Source of the DNA: Vibrio tubiashii
Lineage (GTDB): Bacteria; Pseudomonadota; Gammaproteobacteria; Enterobacterales; Vibrionaceae
NCBI RefSeq assembly: GCF_028551255.1
Contig: NZ_CP117029.1
Span: 2,046,001-2,110,000, forward strand
DNA: 64,000 nucleotides
Direction of reading: 5' to 3'
In this document: positions 45,142-53,948 of the stretch, piece by piece
Layout: the number at the start of each line of letters is the position of its first letter
Position numbering within the stretch: the first letter of the stretch is position 1
Notes under the pieces: generated by a model
What the model was told of the DNA's origin: nothing
What the model saw: the letters and a program-made list of their open reading frames with translations, nothing else
The model's database searches: none
Program-made: the position numbers and the translations under genes

Positions 45142-48100
45142 TTATTTATTTGCAAGTTGTTGATTTGAAGCCTGTTGTTTGTCATTAGATAGCTTTGAAA
45201 GCTCTCTTTGCTTCCACAGCTTGAAGATTGCAGGCAGTACCAGCAGAGTCAGCAATAGCGCTGATGCCATGCCGCCAATCATCGGCGCTGCGATACGTTG
45301 CATGACTTCAGAGCCAGTTCCATCGCCGTACATAATTGGCACTAAACCTATAATGACTGTTAGTACTGTCATCATCACCGGACGAACCCTAAGTCCGGCA
45401 CCTTCACGAATGGCGTCCGTCAAATCATCTTTGTGTAGCGAATGCAGGTTTTGCGCGGCGTCGAGTTTACGTTGGTGCCAAGCTTGATTGAGGTAAACCA
45501 GCATGATGACGCCTATCTCTACCGCAACCCCAGCAAGAGCAATAAAACCCACACCAACCGCGATAGAAAAGTTGTACCCTAAGTAGTGCATTAGCCAGAG
45601 TCCACCCACCATCGCCAGTGGCAGAGTACACATAATGACCAATACTTCTCCTACTCGGCGGAAGCTGAAGTAAAGCAGCAACATAATAATGGCAATGGTG
45701 ATTGGCACCACTACGCTCAAGCGCTGCTTAGCACGTTCCATATATTCATATTGACCAGACCAAGTGAGCGAGTAACCCGCAGGTAGCCGGAGCTGTTCAC
45801 TGACAACGGCCTGCGCTTCGTTAACGTAAGAGCCTAAATCGCGACCATCAATATCAACAAACACCCAGCCGTTTGGACGAGCATTCTCGGTTTTGATCAT
45901 CGGAGGGCCATCTTCATAACGAATGTCAGCCACATCCGCCAACGCGATGCGCGCACCATTAGGTGTTACTAGTGGGAGGTTTTTCAGTTTCACCACCGAA
46001 TCACGGTAGTCTTGTGGGTAACGAACATTGATTGGGTAACGCTCTAACCCTTCAATTGTCTCGCCAACATTCATTCCGCCAATCGCCGTAGAGATAACTT
46101 GTTGGACATCCTGAATATTGAGTCCATAACGAGCAGCAGAGCGACGCTTAATATCAATCGTCACGTAACGACCACCAGCGACACGCTCAGCGTAGACTGA
46201 CGCCGTTCCACTGATTTGATTTAGAAGCGGTTCAAGCTCGCCACCGATTTGCTCTATCACCTCAAGGTCAGGCCCAGCGATCTTAATGCCTATCGGTGTC
46301 TTAATCCCCGTCGCCAACATGTCGATACGCGTTTTGATCGGCATGACCCATGCATTGGTTAAACCAGGGAATTGAACCAGTTGATCAAACTCTTTACGTA
46401 ATGACTCCGTTGTTATCCCTTCGCGCCATTGCGCTTTGGGTTTAAGTTGAATCACAGTCTCGATCATGGTCAGCGGCGCCGGGTCAGTGGCAGTTTCTGC
46501 CCGACCAATCTTGCCCCATACCGTCTCAACCTCAGGTACAGACTTAATTAACTTGTTGGTCTGTTGTAATAGCTCACGCGCTTTACCAATAGAGATCCCC
46601 GGATAGGTGGTCGGCATATACATCAAGTCACCTTCATCTAGAGGCGGAATGAATTCACTGCCGAGTTTGCTCATTGGATAGTAAGCAGAGGCAAGCAGAC
46701 CTAATGCCAATACAATCATGGCTTTAGGATAAGTTAAGCTTAAGTTGAGTAGCGGACGATAAAGCGCAATGAGCGCCTTGTTTACTGGGTTTTTGCTCTC
46801 TGGCAGCACTTTGCCACGAATGAAATAGCCCATCAGTACAGGCACAAGCGTAATCGCTAAGCCTGCTGAAGCCGCCATCGCATAGGTTTTGGTGAACGCA
46901 AGTGGTGAGAACATCTTGCCTTCTTGACCTTCTAGCGCAAACACAGGAACAAAGCTCAAGGTAATGATCAGCAGCGAGAAGAACAGTGGTGCCCCCACCT
47001 CTTGCGCAGCCTTACCTATTACTTCCCATCGGTTGTTATCATTGAGAGGCGTACGCTCGATGTGCTTATGGACATTTTCGATCATCACGATCGCCCCATC
47101 GACCATTGCACCAATCGCAATCGCAATACCGCCCAACGACATGATGTTGGCGTTAATGCCCTGCCAATGCATCACAATGAAGGCTGACAAAATCCCCACA
47201 GGTAAGCTCAGCGCAATCACCAGTGACGAGCGGATGTGGAACAGGAACAAGGCACAAACAATCGCAACGACGATGAACTCTTCTGCCAGTTTTTTCCATA
47301 AATTCTCTACCGCCGAATCAATCAATGTCGAGCGATCATAGGTCGCTTTAATCTCAACGCCAGGAGGCAAACTTCGCTGAAGTTCTGCGAGTTTGGCTTT
47401 GACATTAGTGATCACTTCACTGGCGTTTTCACCAAATCGCATCACGATCACGCCACCAACCGCTTCACCCTCTCCATTAAACTCAGAGATACCTCGGCGC
47501 ATTTGAGGGCCTAGGTTAATATCTGCGATGTCACCGAGTAGCAAAGGCGTCCCTTTGTCTGTCACTTTAAGTGGTAAGGATTGAATATCTTCAACACTCG
47601 ATAGGTAACCTGTGGTACGTACCATGTGTTCCGCTTCCGCCACTTCGATGACTGAAGCACCCGTTTCTTGGTTGCCTTGCTGAATCGCCTTATTGACTTG
47701 TTGCAGCGTCAGGTTGTAAGCACGAAGTTTGGCCGGATCAATTTGTACTTGATACTGTTTGACCATACCGCCAACAGTCGCAACCTCAGACACGCCATCA
47801 ACGGTTTGTAACTCATACTTCAAGAACCAATCTTGCAGCGAACGCAGCTCAGCCAGATCATGTTGACCTGCTTTGTCCTGCAGCACATAGCTGTATACCC
47901 ACCCCACTCCCGTAGCGTCAGGCCCGAGCGTGGGTTTCGCTCCAGAAGGAAGATTGGGCGCCACCTGGCTGAGATACTCCAGCACCCGTGAACGCGCCCA
48001 ATACATATCTGTATCATCGTTAAAAATGATATAGACGTATGAATCGCCAAAGAATGAATAACCCCGTACCGTTTCTGCACCGGGTACCGCAAGCATGGCA

Positions 48101-48312
48101 GTTGTCAGTGGGTAGGTGACTTGATCCTCCACCACCTGAGGCGCTTGACCGGGATAGCTGGTTTTGATGATCACCTGAACATCAGAAAGATCGGGGATAG
48201 CGTCTACTGGGGTGTTTTTCAGGCTATAAAGGCCGCCCAAGGTTAAAGCTAAAGTCGCGACCAGTACTAAGAAACGATTACTGATCGACCATCGAATAAT
48301 CGCGCTAATCAT
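45142..48312 (-). CDS. cusA: Copper/silver RND efflux pump CusA
   Basis: This 1056-residue heavy-metal RND pump has twelve membrane segments and two large periplasmic loops. The proton-relay helix carries IAIGAMVDGAIVMIENVHKH, the HME-RND signature. The metal-path region RIDMLATGIKTPIGIK (methionine near residue 664) matches the Met-bearing segment of E. coli CusA. It extrudes Cu(I)/Ag(I) using the proton gradient. Its ATG overlaps the cusB stop (ATGA). Confidence 0.94.
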   Translation of the reverse strand: MISAIIRWSISNRFLVLVATLALTLGGLYSLKNTPVDAIPDLSDVQVIIKTSYPGQAPQVVEDQVTYPLTTAMLAVPGAETVRGYSFFGDSYVYIIFNDDTDMYWARSRVLEYLSQVAPNLPSGAKPTLGPDATGVGWVYSYVLQDKAGQHDLAELRSLQDWFLKYELQTVDGVSEVATVGGMVKQYQVQIDPAKLRAYNLTLQQVNKAIQQGNQETGASVIEVAEAEHMVRTTGYLSSVEDIQSLPLKVTDKGTPLLLGDIADINLGPQMRRGISEFNGEGEAVGGVIVMRFGENASEVITNVKAKLAELQRSLPPGVEIKATYDRSTLIDSAVENLWKKLAEEFIVVAIVCALFLFHIRSSLVIALSLPVGILSAFIVMHWQGINANIMSLGGIAIAIGAMVDGAIVMIENVHKHIERTPLNDNNRWEVIGKAAQEVGAPLFFSLLIITLSFVPVFALEGQEGKMFSPLAFTKTYAMAASAGLAITLVPVLMGYFIRGKVLPESKNPVNKALIALYRPLLNLSLTYPKAMIVLALGLLASAYYPMSKLGSEFIPPLDEGDLMYMPTTYPGISIGKARELLQQTNKLIKSVPEVETVWGKIGRAETATDPAPLTMIETVIQLKPKAQWREGITTESLRKEFDQLVQFPGLTNAWVMPIKTRIDMLATGIKTPIGIKIAGPDLEVIEQIGGELEPLLNQISGTASVYAERVAGGRYVTIDIKRRSAARYGLNIQDVQQVISTAIGGMNVGETIEGLERYPINVRYPQDYRDSVVKLKNLPLVTPNGARIALADVADIRYEDGPPMIKTENARPNGWVFVDIDGRDLGSYVNEAQAVVSEQLRLPAGYSLTWSGQYEYMERAKQRLSVVVPITIAIIMLLLYFSFRRVGEVLVIMCTLPLAMVGGLWLMHYLGYNFSIAVGVGFIALAGVAVEIGVIMLVYLNQAWHQRKLDAAQNLHSLHKDDLTDAIREGAGLRVRPVMMTVLTVIIGLVPIMYGDGTGSEVMQRIAAPMIGGMASALLLTLLVLPAIFKLWKQRELSKLSNDKQQASNQQLANK

Positions 48313-50024
48313 ACTGGCTCCTCACTCACCGTGATTTGCTTAAGTAGGTAATCCGACCCTTGCTTTTCAACTAGAAACCGAACTTTCTGACCTTCCTCAA
48401 ACCCAGATAAATCCACTTCATCACCCACCGAAAAGTTCATCTCTCCGGCCTGCCAATCCCACTCCGCGACAGGTAAATGTTGTAAAGTAATCATGCCGAA
48501 ATCCGCCATTAGCATAGTGATATCTCCGCTTAACCACACCTCATTGGCGACAACACTGTCACCGACTCGGTAATCAACAATTTGATACTGACCTTCCGGT
48601 GTCTTTTGCATCTCAAATTCTATGGCTTGACCCGATTTCAGCTCTTGCATGTTGAGCGGCTCAGCTACGGTAAAGTTCATCATCATCCCCGGCCATTGCC
48701 ACTCAGGAACGGCTTGGTGATTGATGGTCAGCATTCGATGCCCTGCCATTACATCGGCAATTTCACCTTGAGCCCAGACGGTCTCAGCTGGCGGCTCTGT
48801 GCCATTAATTCGCGACAGATCGGCAGATTGGCTCGATTCTGAATCCAACATAAAGTGCGCCGATGTCACAACACTTTCCCCTAGGGTCAGTCCTTCAAGT
48901 ACCTCGACACTCTCGCCTGCTTCTCGACCCACATTGATGCGCGCAGAACGATACTTTCCGTCACCTTCTGCAAGTACTACGCGGGTCATTCCTCCCGAAC
49001 GAATCACGGCAGATTTAGGGATGGTTAATACCGACTCTTGGGTAACGGGCTGCAGCGCAATATTGGCAAACATATTCGGTTTGAGTTCGCCATTAGGGTT
49101 AGGGAATTTCAGACGTACCCGCAAAGTACGCGTGCTCGGGTCAAGAATGGGATAGACATAGTCCACTTCCCCTTGCCATTGACCATCAGGGATAGCGTCA
49201 AGTGTCATCGTTGCGATGCTGCCTGCTTGCATCCAATGGGCTTGGCGCTCAAAGACTTCCGCATCAACCCAGACTTCTTCCAGCGGGCCTGCACTGATCA
49301 CTGCTTGCGCTGGAGATAAGTACCCCCCTTCGCGAATATTCAAGCTCGCGATGACGCCATCCGCCGGCGCTTTAATCTCGATAGATTGAGACGCTTTACC
49401 TCGCTTCTTGATTGCTTTAATTTGCGTGCGATCGACCCCTAAGGTCACCAAGCGCTCGGTCGCCCCTGTCACCAAACCACTTCGACCGGTTCGATAAGCG
49501 TTGAGTAACTCTTCTTGCGCTTTAATTAGCTCTGGAGAGTAGAGCGTAAATAACACTTCACCCTTCGCGACTTTTTCTCCTACCGCATTGATATTGAGCT
49601 TTTCAACCCAGCCGGCAACACGCACATTGGTTTGCCATAAACGACTTTCATCAAACGCAACGTAACCAACGGTTTCAATCCTCGGTGACAAGCGCTGCTT
49701 CTCAACCGGCGCGGTTTTCACTCCGAGGTTGTTTTCTACCGATGGGTCTATCGTCACTGTGCCCGGCTTGTTGGCATCTGAAGCCAGATCCTCGGCATAG
49801 ACAGGGATAAGATCCATGCCCATCGGCGATTTACCCGGTTTATCGCGTTGGTAATTTGGGTCCATCGGTGCCACCCAATACAAGGGCTCATTTGAGTCCT
49901 TACTTGGAGCCGCAGCATCCGCCATTTTCATCAACGAGTGACTAGGCAAGAGCTGACTTACACCGAAACCAATACCACCACCAATCAATAGTGCGATCAT
50001 CGCTACCTTAAATGTTTTCATCAT
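48309..50024 (-). CDS. cusB: CusB adaptor with N-terminal metal-binding motif and two fused CusF domains
   Basis: This 571-residue adaptor has an N-terminal anchor, a heavy-metal-binding motif (YWVAPMDPNYQRDKPGKSPM, about 49-68) and the CusB core (about 90-400). Two CusF-like domains follow at about 415-487 and 488-571. E. coli CusF binds Cu(I)/Ag(I) through His, Trp and two Met spaced H-8-W-3-M-2-M. The first domain has all four (HQAVPEWQWPGMMM). The second (HLPVAEWDWQAGEM) keeps His, Trp and the last Met but has Gly at the middle Met. The fusion replaces a separate cusF gene. It is 14 bases after cusC. Confidence 0.92.
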   Translation of the reverse strand: MMKTFKVAMIALLIGGGIGFGVSQLLPSHSLMKMADAAAPSKDSNEPLYWVAPMDPNYQRDKPGKSPMGMDLIPVYAEDLASDANKPGTVTIDPSVENNLGVKTAPVEKQRLSPRIETVGYVAFDESRLWQTNVRVAGWVEKLNINAVGEKVAKGEVLFTLYSPELIKAQEELLNAYRTGRSGLVTGATERLVTLGVDRTQIKAIKKRGKASQSIEIKAPADGVIASLNIREGGYLSPAQAVISAGPLEEVWVDAEVFERQAHWMQAGSIATMTLDAIPDGQWQGEVDYVYPILDPSTRTLRVRLKFPNPNGELKPNMFANIALQPVTQESVLTIPKSAVIRSGGMTRVVLAEGDGKYRSARINVGREAGESVEVLEGLTLGESVVTSAHFMLDSESSQSADLSRINGTEPPAETVWAQGEIADVMAGHRMLTINHQAVPEWQWPGMMMNFTVAEPLNMQELKSGQAIEFEMQKTPEGQYQIVDYRVGDSVVANEVWLSGDITMLMADFGMITLQHLPVAEWDWQAGEMNFSVGDEVDLSGFEEGQKVRFLVEKQGSDYLLKQITVSEEPV

Positions 50025-50038
50025 TATTCCTTATTGTT

Positions 50039-51388
50039 CTACTGAGTGATTTCAGGTAGCGAGACCTGAAACTCGAAAGCGCTAAATAGCGTCGCTAAGT
50101 TACTCTTGACGATGTTTAGATCGGTCAATAAGCGTTGCTGTTCTAATTGCAAAGCAAGGTCATCTCTCGTAGCGGCGATCACGTCGCTAAACTGCGCGGT
50201 GTTATTTTGATAACCACGTTCGACGGCAAGAATTCTTGCTCGCGCTTGAGGTAGTAAGGTGGTTTGGTAGCGTTCAAGTCGTTGATTTAAATTACGCTCA
50301 TCAACCAGTAACGCGTTCACTTTGGCATTCATCTGCGCTAGCAAAGTGTCTTTCAGAGACTTAGTCGCCCCAACTTGATACTGCGCGGCGGCTAAGTTTC
50401 TGTCTTGTCGATTGCCCGTAAACATCGGAACATCGACTGTCAGATAAGCGCTGACAAGATCAGAGGCAGGTTCGCCCATCATGTTGTTTGCCTGTCGATA
50501 GGCATACATCACTTCAACACCAACTTGAGGCGTATAAGCTTGTTCAGCGATGTTGACCTGAGTTTCATTCACTGCAATCGAAGCATCGATCATCTGCACC
50601 ATTGGATGTCGTTTAAGTAACTCGAAGTGGTCGGTTTGGTTTGCGTTGCTATCTAGCTTATTCGCTAGTCTGGGCCAATCTAGCTGATTGCTCGCTCGCA
50701 AATCACTGTGTTGATTGAGCCAGCCAATGCCTAGCCACTCAGAAAATTGAGAGACCAATCGAGTTTGCATTTGGCTGTTGGCTTGCAGTTGCTCATCAAG
50801 CTTGCTGACTTGAAGCTGGGCATTGAGTAAGTCTTGAGATTCACTCTTACCAATTGAATAGTTGGTTTGAATAAAGCCCTGTAGCTCGACGAGTAGCTGT
50901 TTGTTTTCTTGCAGAATCTGCTCAGCTTGTTGCAAATAACCCAGCTCTAACCACAACTGAGTCATCGCATTGGCAACCTCTAGTTCACGCGATTGCAATT
51001 GCAGTGTCACGCCATCTGCTTGTTGGTTCGCTTTCTTACGTTGCAGTTCGAGTGTCGAGCCCCGTTCAAACTGCTGCATCAAACCGACCGAGATGTTGGT
51101 CATTGGGTCTTCATCAAACTTAAAGCTTTCGGTTGGCAAACCGCCAAACCCCACCTTCAGTTTTGGGTCCATTAAGGTTGAGTTAGCAATACCCGTTTCT
51201 CTCATTGCGAGTGATTGGGCGTAGAGCTGTTTACGATTGGTATCATTATTTAACGCAGTATCAATCATCTGCGCCAGTAAATCGCGAGGTGGCTGCGCTG
51301 CTAAATCGGCCTCAGCCAATGCAGCAGTCGGGGCAAACCACAACGCTGCACTTAGCGTAAGTGCCAGACAGGTTGGTTTAGTCTTCAC
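50039..51388 (-). CDS. cusC: Outer-membrane efflux channel CusC-like (TolC family)
   Basis: This 449-residue protein has a signal peptide (cleaved near ALA-EAD) and the TolC-family repeat pattern (LDPKLKVGFGGLP-type segment, long coiled coils, AYTPQVGVEVMYAYRQANNMMGEP, and QQRLLTDLNIVKSNLATLF at the end). It is the outer-membrane duct of the Cus pump. Unlike E. coli CusC there is no lipobox cysteine at the signal cleavage site, so it is probably not acylated. Confidence 0.88.
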   Translation of the reverse strand: MKTKPTCLALTLSAALWFAPTAALAEADLAAQPPRDLLAQMIDTALNNDTNRKQLYAQSLAMRETGIANSTLMDPKLKVGFGGLPTESFKFDEDPMTNISVGLMQQFERGSTLELQRKKANQQADGVTLQLQSRELEVANAMTQLWLELGYLQQAEQILQENKQLLVELQGFIQTNYSIGKSESQDLLNAQLQVSKLDEQLQANSQMQTRLVSQFSEWLGIGWLNQHSDLRASNQLDWPRLANKLDSNANQTDHFELLKRHPMVQMIDASIAVNETQVNIAEQAYTPQVGVEVMYAYRQANNMMGEPASDLVSAYLTVDVPMFTGNRQDRNLAAAQYQVGATKSLKDTLLAQMNAKVNALLVDERNLNQRLERYQTTLLPQARARILAVERGYQNNTAQFSDVIAATRDDLALQLEQQRLLTDLNIVKSNLATLFSAFEFQVSLPEITQ

Positions 51389-51475
51389 GTAGTAATCCGT
51401 TTCTATGTGCCTAAAAAGGCATAAAAGCGCCTCTTCACGAACAAATCGTAAAGAGATGAAGTAATAGAAAACGAG

Positions 51476-51853
51476 TTACGCTATTGGGGGGCGATACAGG
51501 GAGGACGTTTGGTTGATCGGCACACTCCTATCGTCTCGGACAATAAGAGCAAGATGGCTAGAAGTCGAGTGGACTGGCTGATAGTAATTAAGCAAAGCAA
51601 AGACTGTCATGCACATCACGTCGCAGCACATGTGCTGACTAGGCTCGGACTCACACTCCTCCATCACCATCGGGGAATGTTCTTCTAGATTGGATTTCAT
51701 CGGCATATTGCATGCGCTTTGAGAATGATGCATTGAGCTTGCATCCATCATTTCAAAGCTCATTAAAGGCGCGCTACTAGATAGCGTCGAGAACAGCATC
51801 GAAAACATGCTGATCGCAACAATCCAGATTTTTTGGCGGACTCTGAACGTCAT
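51476..51853 (-). CDS. Small Met/Cys/His-rich protein heading the copper operon
   Basis: This 125-residue protein has an N-terminal hydrophobic segment (KIWIVAISMFSMLFSTL, about 7-23) and then a region dense in metal ligands: MMDASSMHHSQSACNMPM and, later, MCCDVMCM. The C-terminal third is polar. It resembles small DUF2946-like proteins found with copper genes, but I cannot name a family with certainty. It probably acts in the membrane or periplasm as a copper binder. The start at 51853 is chosen because it has AGGTG upstream; the earlier ATG at 51880 lies upstream of the transcription start predicted from the promoter at 51883-51913. First gene of the operon, 87 bases before cusC. Confidence 0.75.
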   Translation of the reverse strand: MTFRVRQKIWIVAISMFSMLFSTLSSSAPLMSFEMMDASSMHHSQSACNMPMKSNLEEHSPMVMEECESEPSQHMCCDVMCMTVFALLNYYQPVHSTSSHLALIVRDDRSVPINQTSSLYRPPIA

Positions 51854-51882
51854 AACGCACCTAATAATGAACAATCCCATTT

Positions 51883-51913
51883 ATGCTAAACCTTACCCTA
51901 GGGGAAGGGTCAA
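51883..51913 (-). promoter_or_regulatory. CueR-type (MerR-family) copper promoter
   Basis: On the minus strand: -35 TTGACC (51913-51908), a 19-bp spacer (51907-51889) and -10 TAGCAT (51888-51883). The spacer contains a dyad with arms CCTTCCCC and GGGTAAGG. The long 19-bp spacer and the ACC-CTTCCCC...AAGGTT layout closely match the E. coli copA promoter controlled by CueR. It should drive the small protein-cusCBA-cupredoxin operon in response to Cu(I)/Ag(I). Confidence 0.8.
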
Positions 51914-52073
51914 TCACTGTTTCGCTATCCAATGACAAAAACTTGGAGCCAAGCCATAACTCTGCGGCTCAAACCGCTTGTAATGAAACAAAACCGTCAT
52001 ATTGAGGTCTCAAACTACTTATTAAGCAAATTGTCATCTAAATTTGTAGGTAGGAATTATCAAGGTAAACACT

Positions 52074-52847
52074 ATGGGTAAGCTTGTCGCGTTACTACTG
52101 TTGTTGAGTTACTCATCGTTTTGCAGCGCAGAGGTTGTTAACCGAACCGTTAACCTTGTGGTCGGTGATTGGGAGCCCTACACCAGTAGCCAAGACAATC
52201 CCAACTATAAAGTCTCAGAAACGCTAGTTCGCGCCGCCTATGCGACCCAAGGATATCAAGTGAATATCGACTATCACCCTTGGAGTCGCGCCTACCGCTA
52301 TGCACAAACGGATAAGTACGACGGGACTTTTCCTTGGTTTAAGAACAGTGAAAGGGAAGCCTTATTCCTATTCTCATCACCGTTGTTTGTGCAGAAAGTC
52401 GTGTTCTTTTATCACAGAAAAAGCCAATTTGACTGGCAAGAAATGGCTGACCTCAACAAATATCAAATCGGTGCGACTCAAGAATATGAAGTAACGCGTT
52501 TAATGCAATCAAACGGGGTAAAGCTTGAGATATCAAACTCTGATGATGTGAATTTTATTAAACTCGGCAAACATCGAATCGACGCCTACCCCGCAGGGCT
52601 TGAACGCGGATACTATATGCTTGGCAATTTACTTCCAGCCATGCAAATTAATCAGCTCAAAGTTCATCCCAAACCGATAATCGAAAATGACATGTATGTG
52701 ATGTTCTCAAAGCAAAACCTCAGCCGCAGCCAGAAACTTAAAGAAGCGCTTCGGTTAGGTATTGAGCAACTGATAAAGTCGGGGGAGTATCAAAAAATCA
52801 TTGATGTAGAAAAGCAGATTAGAACAGAGTCCTCAGTGCAAAATTAG
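52074..52847 (+). CDS. Periplasmic solute-binding protein, family 3 (PF00497-like)
   Basis: This 257-residue protein has a signal peptide (to about residue 19, cleaved near CSA) and the amino-acid-type binding fold (VVGDWEPYTSSQDNPNYKVSETLVRAAYA at the N-terminus; GTFPWFKNSERE; YQIGATQEYEVTRLMQSNG; DAYPAGLERGYYMLGN). No permease or ATPase gene is adjacent, so it is either an orphan binding protein or a ligand sensor. Proteins of this kind are abundant in Vibrio. Ligand unknown. Confidence 0.8.
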   Translation: MGKLVALLLLLSYSSFCSAEVVNRTVNLVVGDWEPYTSSQDNPNYKVSETLVRAAYATQGYQVNIDYHPWSRAYRYAQTDKYDGTFPWFKNSEREALFLFSSPLFVQKVVFFYHRKSQFDWQEMADLNKYQIGATQEYEVTRLMQSNGVKLEISNSDDVNFIKLGKHRIDAYPAGLERGYYMLGNLLPAMQINQLKVHPKPIIENDMYVMFSKQNLSRSQKLKEALRLGIEQLIKSGEYQKIIDVEKQIRTESSVQN

Positions 52848-52919
52848 TCTTTGTCATATTTCTGTCGTAATCTTGGCGTAAAAGACATTGTTTAATATAA
52901 AACAATAAAGGCCATCCTT

Positions 52920-53897
52920 TTGAAATCACTATTTTCTGCCACATTACTTTCACTGATCATTTCCTCACCTCTTCATGCTAAAGGCATGCAGCTTGAAGTG
53001 TCTTATCCTATATTAAATAAAGAGTTTCCTTCCGCTTCAGGCGCGGTATTTAGCAATAACAAAGTCTATGCGATTGGGGATGATTCTCCCTACCTCTTTG
53101 AATTGGATGCTGATCTAACCATTCAAGACAAGCAGCTCATCAAGCACTACCCTATCGCCAAAAACGGTCGCATCGTAAAGAAGGTTAAGCCTGATTTTGA
53201 AGCCATGGATGAAGTGGATTTTTATGGTAAACCTGCGTTCGTGATCTTAGGTTCCGGAAGCAAAGCGCATAAACGTGAATGGGCATTTTTGATCACCCAA
53301 GATCAACAAACCAAGATTGAACGTTCTTTACGACCTCTTTACCAGCAGCTCTATAAGCAGAGTGGTTTTAGCGGTAAGCAAAAGCTCAACATTGAAGGGC
53401 TTGCAAGTACCGATAAGTACGTTTTCGTACTCAATCGCGGTAACTCAGGCACTAATGTCATTTTCCGTCTACGTCTCGATGAGTTTGTCCAATATCTAGA
53501 AGGTCAAACCGATAGCGTCAACGAGATTACCGTTACCCATGTTCAGCTCCCTGTCTATCAGGGTTACGAAGCGACATTATCAGGCGCGGAATATTGGCCT
53601 GAGGCTGAGCAACTTGTTTTTACCGCTTCGATAGAAGCCACGGGGGATGCTTACAACGACGGAGATATTTTGGGTAGCTTTGTTGGCACAGTGCCTGTAA
53701 ATCAACTCGGCGTTCATGGCAGCAAACTTGACCTGATCGAAGCCACCATACCGGTAATGAAAAATGGTCTGCGAGTTATCACAAAGGTGGAAACCGTTGC
53801 TATCACTGAAAGTAGTAGCGATAAAATCAAAGGGGTATTGCTGAGTGACAATGATGATGGAACGAGCGAGCTATTTCACTTTAAGTTAACTCGCTAG
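52920..53897 (+). CDS. Exported hypothetical protein, probable beta-propeller
   Basis: This 325-residue protein starts at TTG (52920) with an N-terminal signal peptide (LFSATLLSLIISSPLHAKG). The mature part is beta-rich with blade-like repeats (GAVFSNNKVYAIGDDSPYLFEL, DEVDFYGKPAFVILGSGSK, LNIEGLASTDKYVFVLNRGN, GAEYWPEAEQLVFTASIEA). It resembles the DUF6929/SdiA-regulated-like group of periplasmic propellers, but that naming is uncertain. No catalytic motif is evident. It is 72 bases after the solute-binding protein gene and may share its transcript; a terminator follows. Confidence 0.6.
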   Translation: MKSLFSATLLSLIISSPLHAKGMQLEVSYPILNKEFPSASGAVFSNNKVYAIGDDSPYLFELDADLTIQDKQLIKHYPIAKNGRIVKKVKPDFEAMDEVDFYGKPAFVILGSGSKAHKREWAFLITQDQQTKIERSLRPLYQQLYKQSGFSGKQKLNIEGLASTDKYVFVLNRGNSGTNVIFRLRLDEFVQYLEGQTDSVNEITVTHVQLPVYQGYEATLSGAEYWPEAEQLVFTASIEATGDAYNDGDILGSFVGTVPVNQLGVHGSKLDLIEATIPVMKNGLRVITKVETVAITESSSDKIKGVLLSDNDDGTSELFHFKLTR

Positions 53898-53915
53898 GAA
53901 CGATTTTACAAACAA

Positions 53916-53940
53916 AGCCCCCTGCTTAGGGGGCTCTTTT
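53916..53940 (+). terminator. Terminator after the probable propeller gene
   Basis: AGCCCCCT (53916-53923), loop GCTT and AGGGGGCT (53928-53935), then CTTTT. Confidence 0.8.
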
Positions 53941-53948
53941 CAATAATT

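Noticed and set aside
51854-51880. Upstream ATG (51880) as the start of the small copper-operon protein
   Set aside because: The predicted transcription start from the CueR-type promoter is near 51876, so this ATG would not be in the mRNA; the ATG at 51853 has AGGTG before it.
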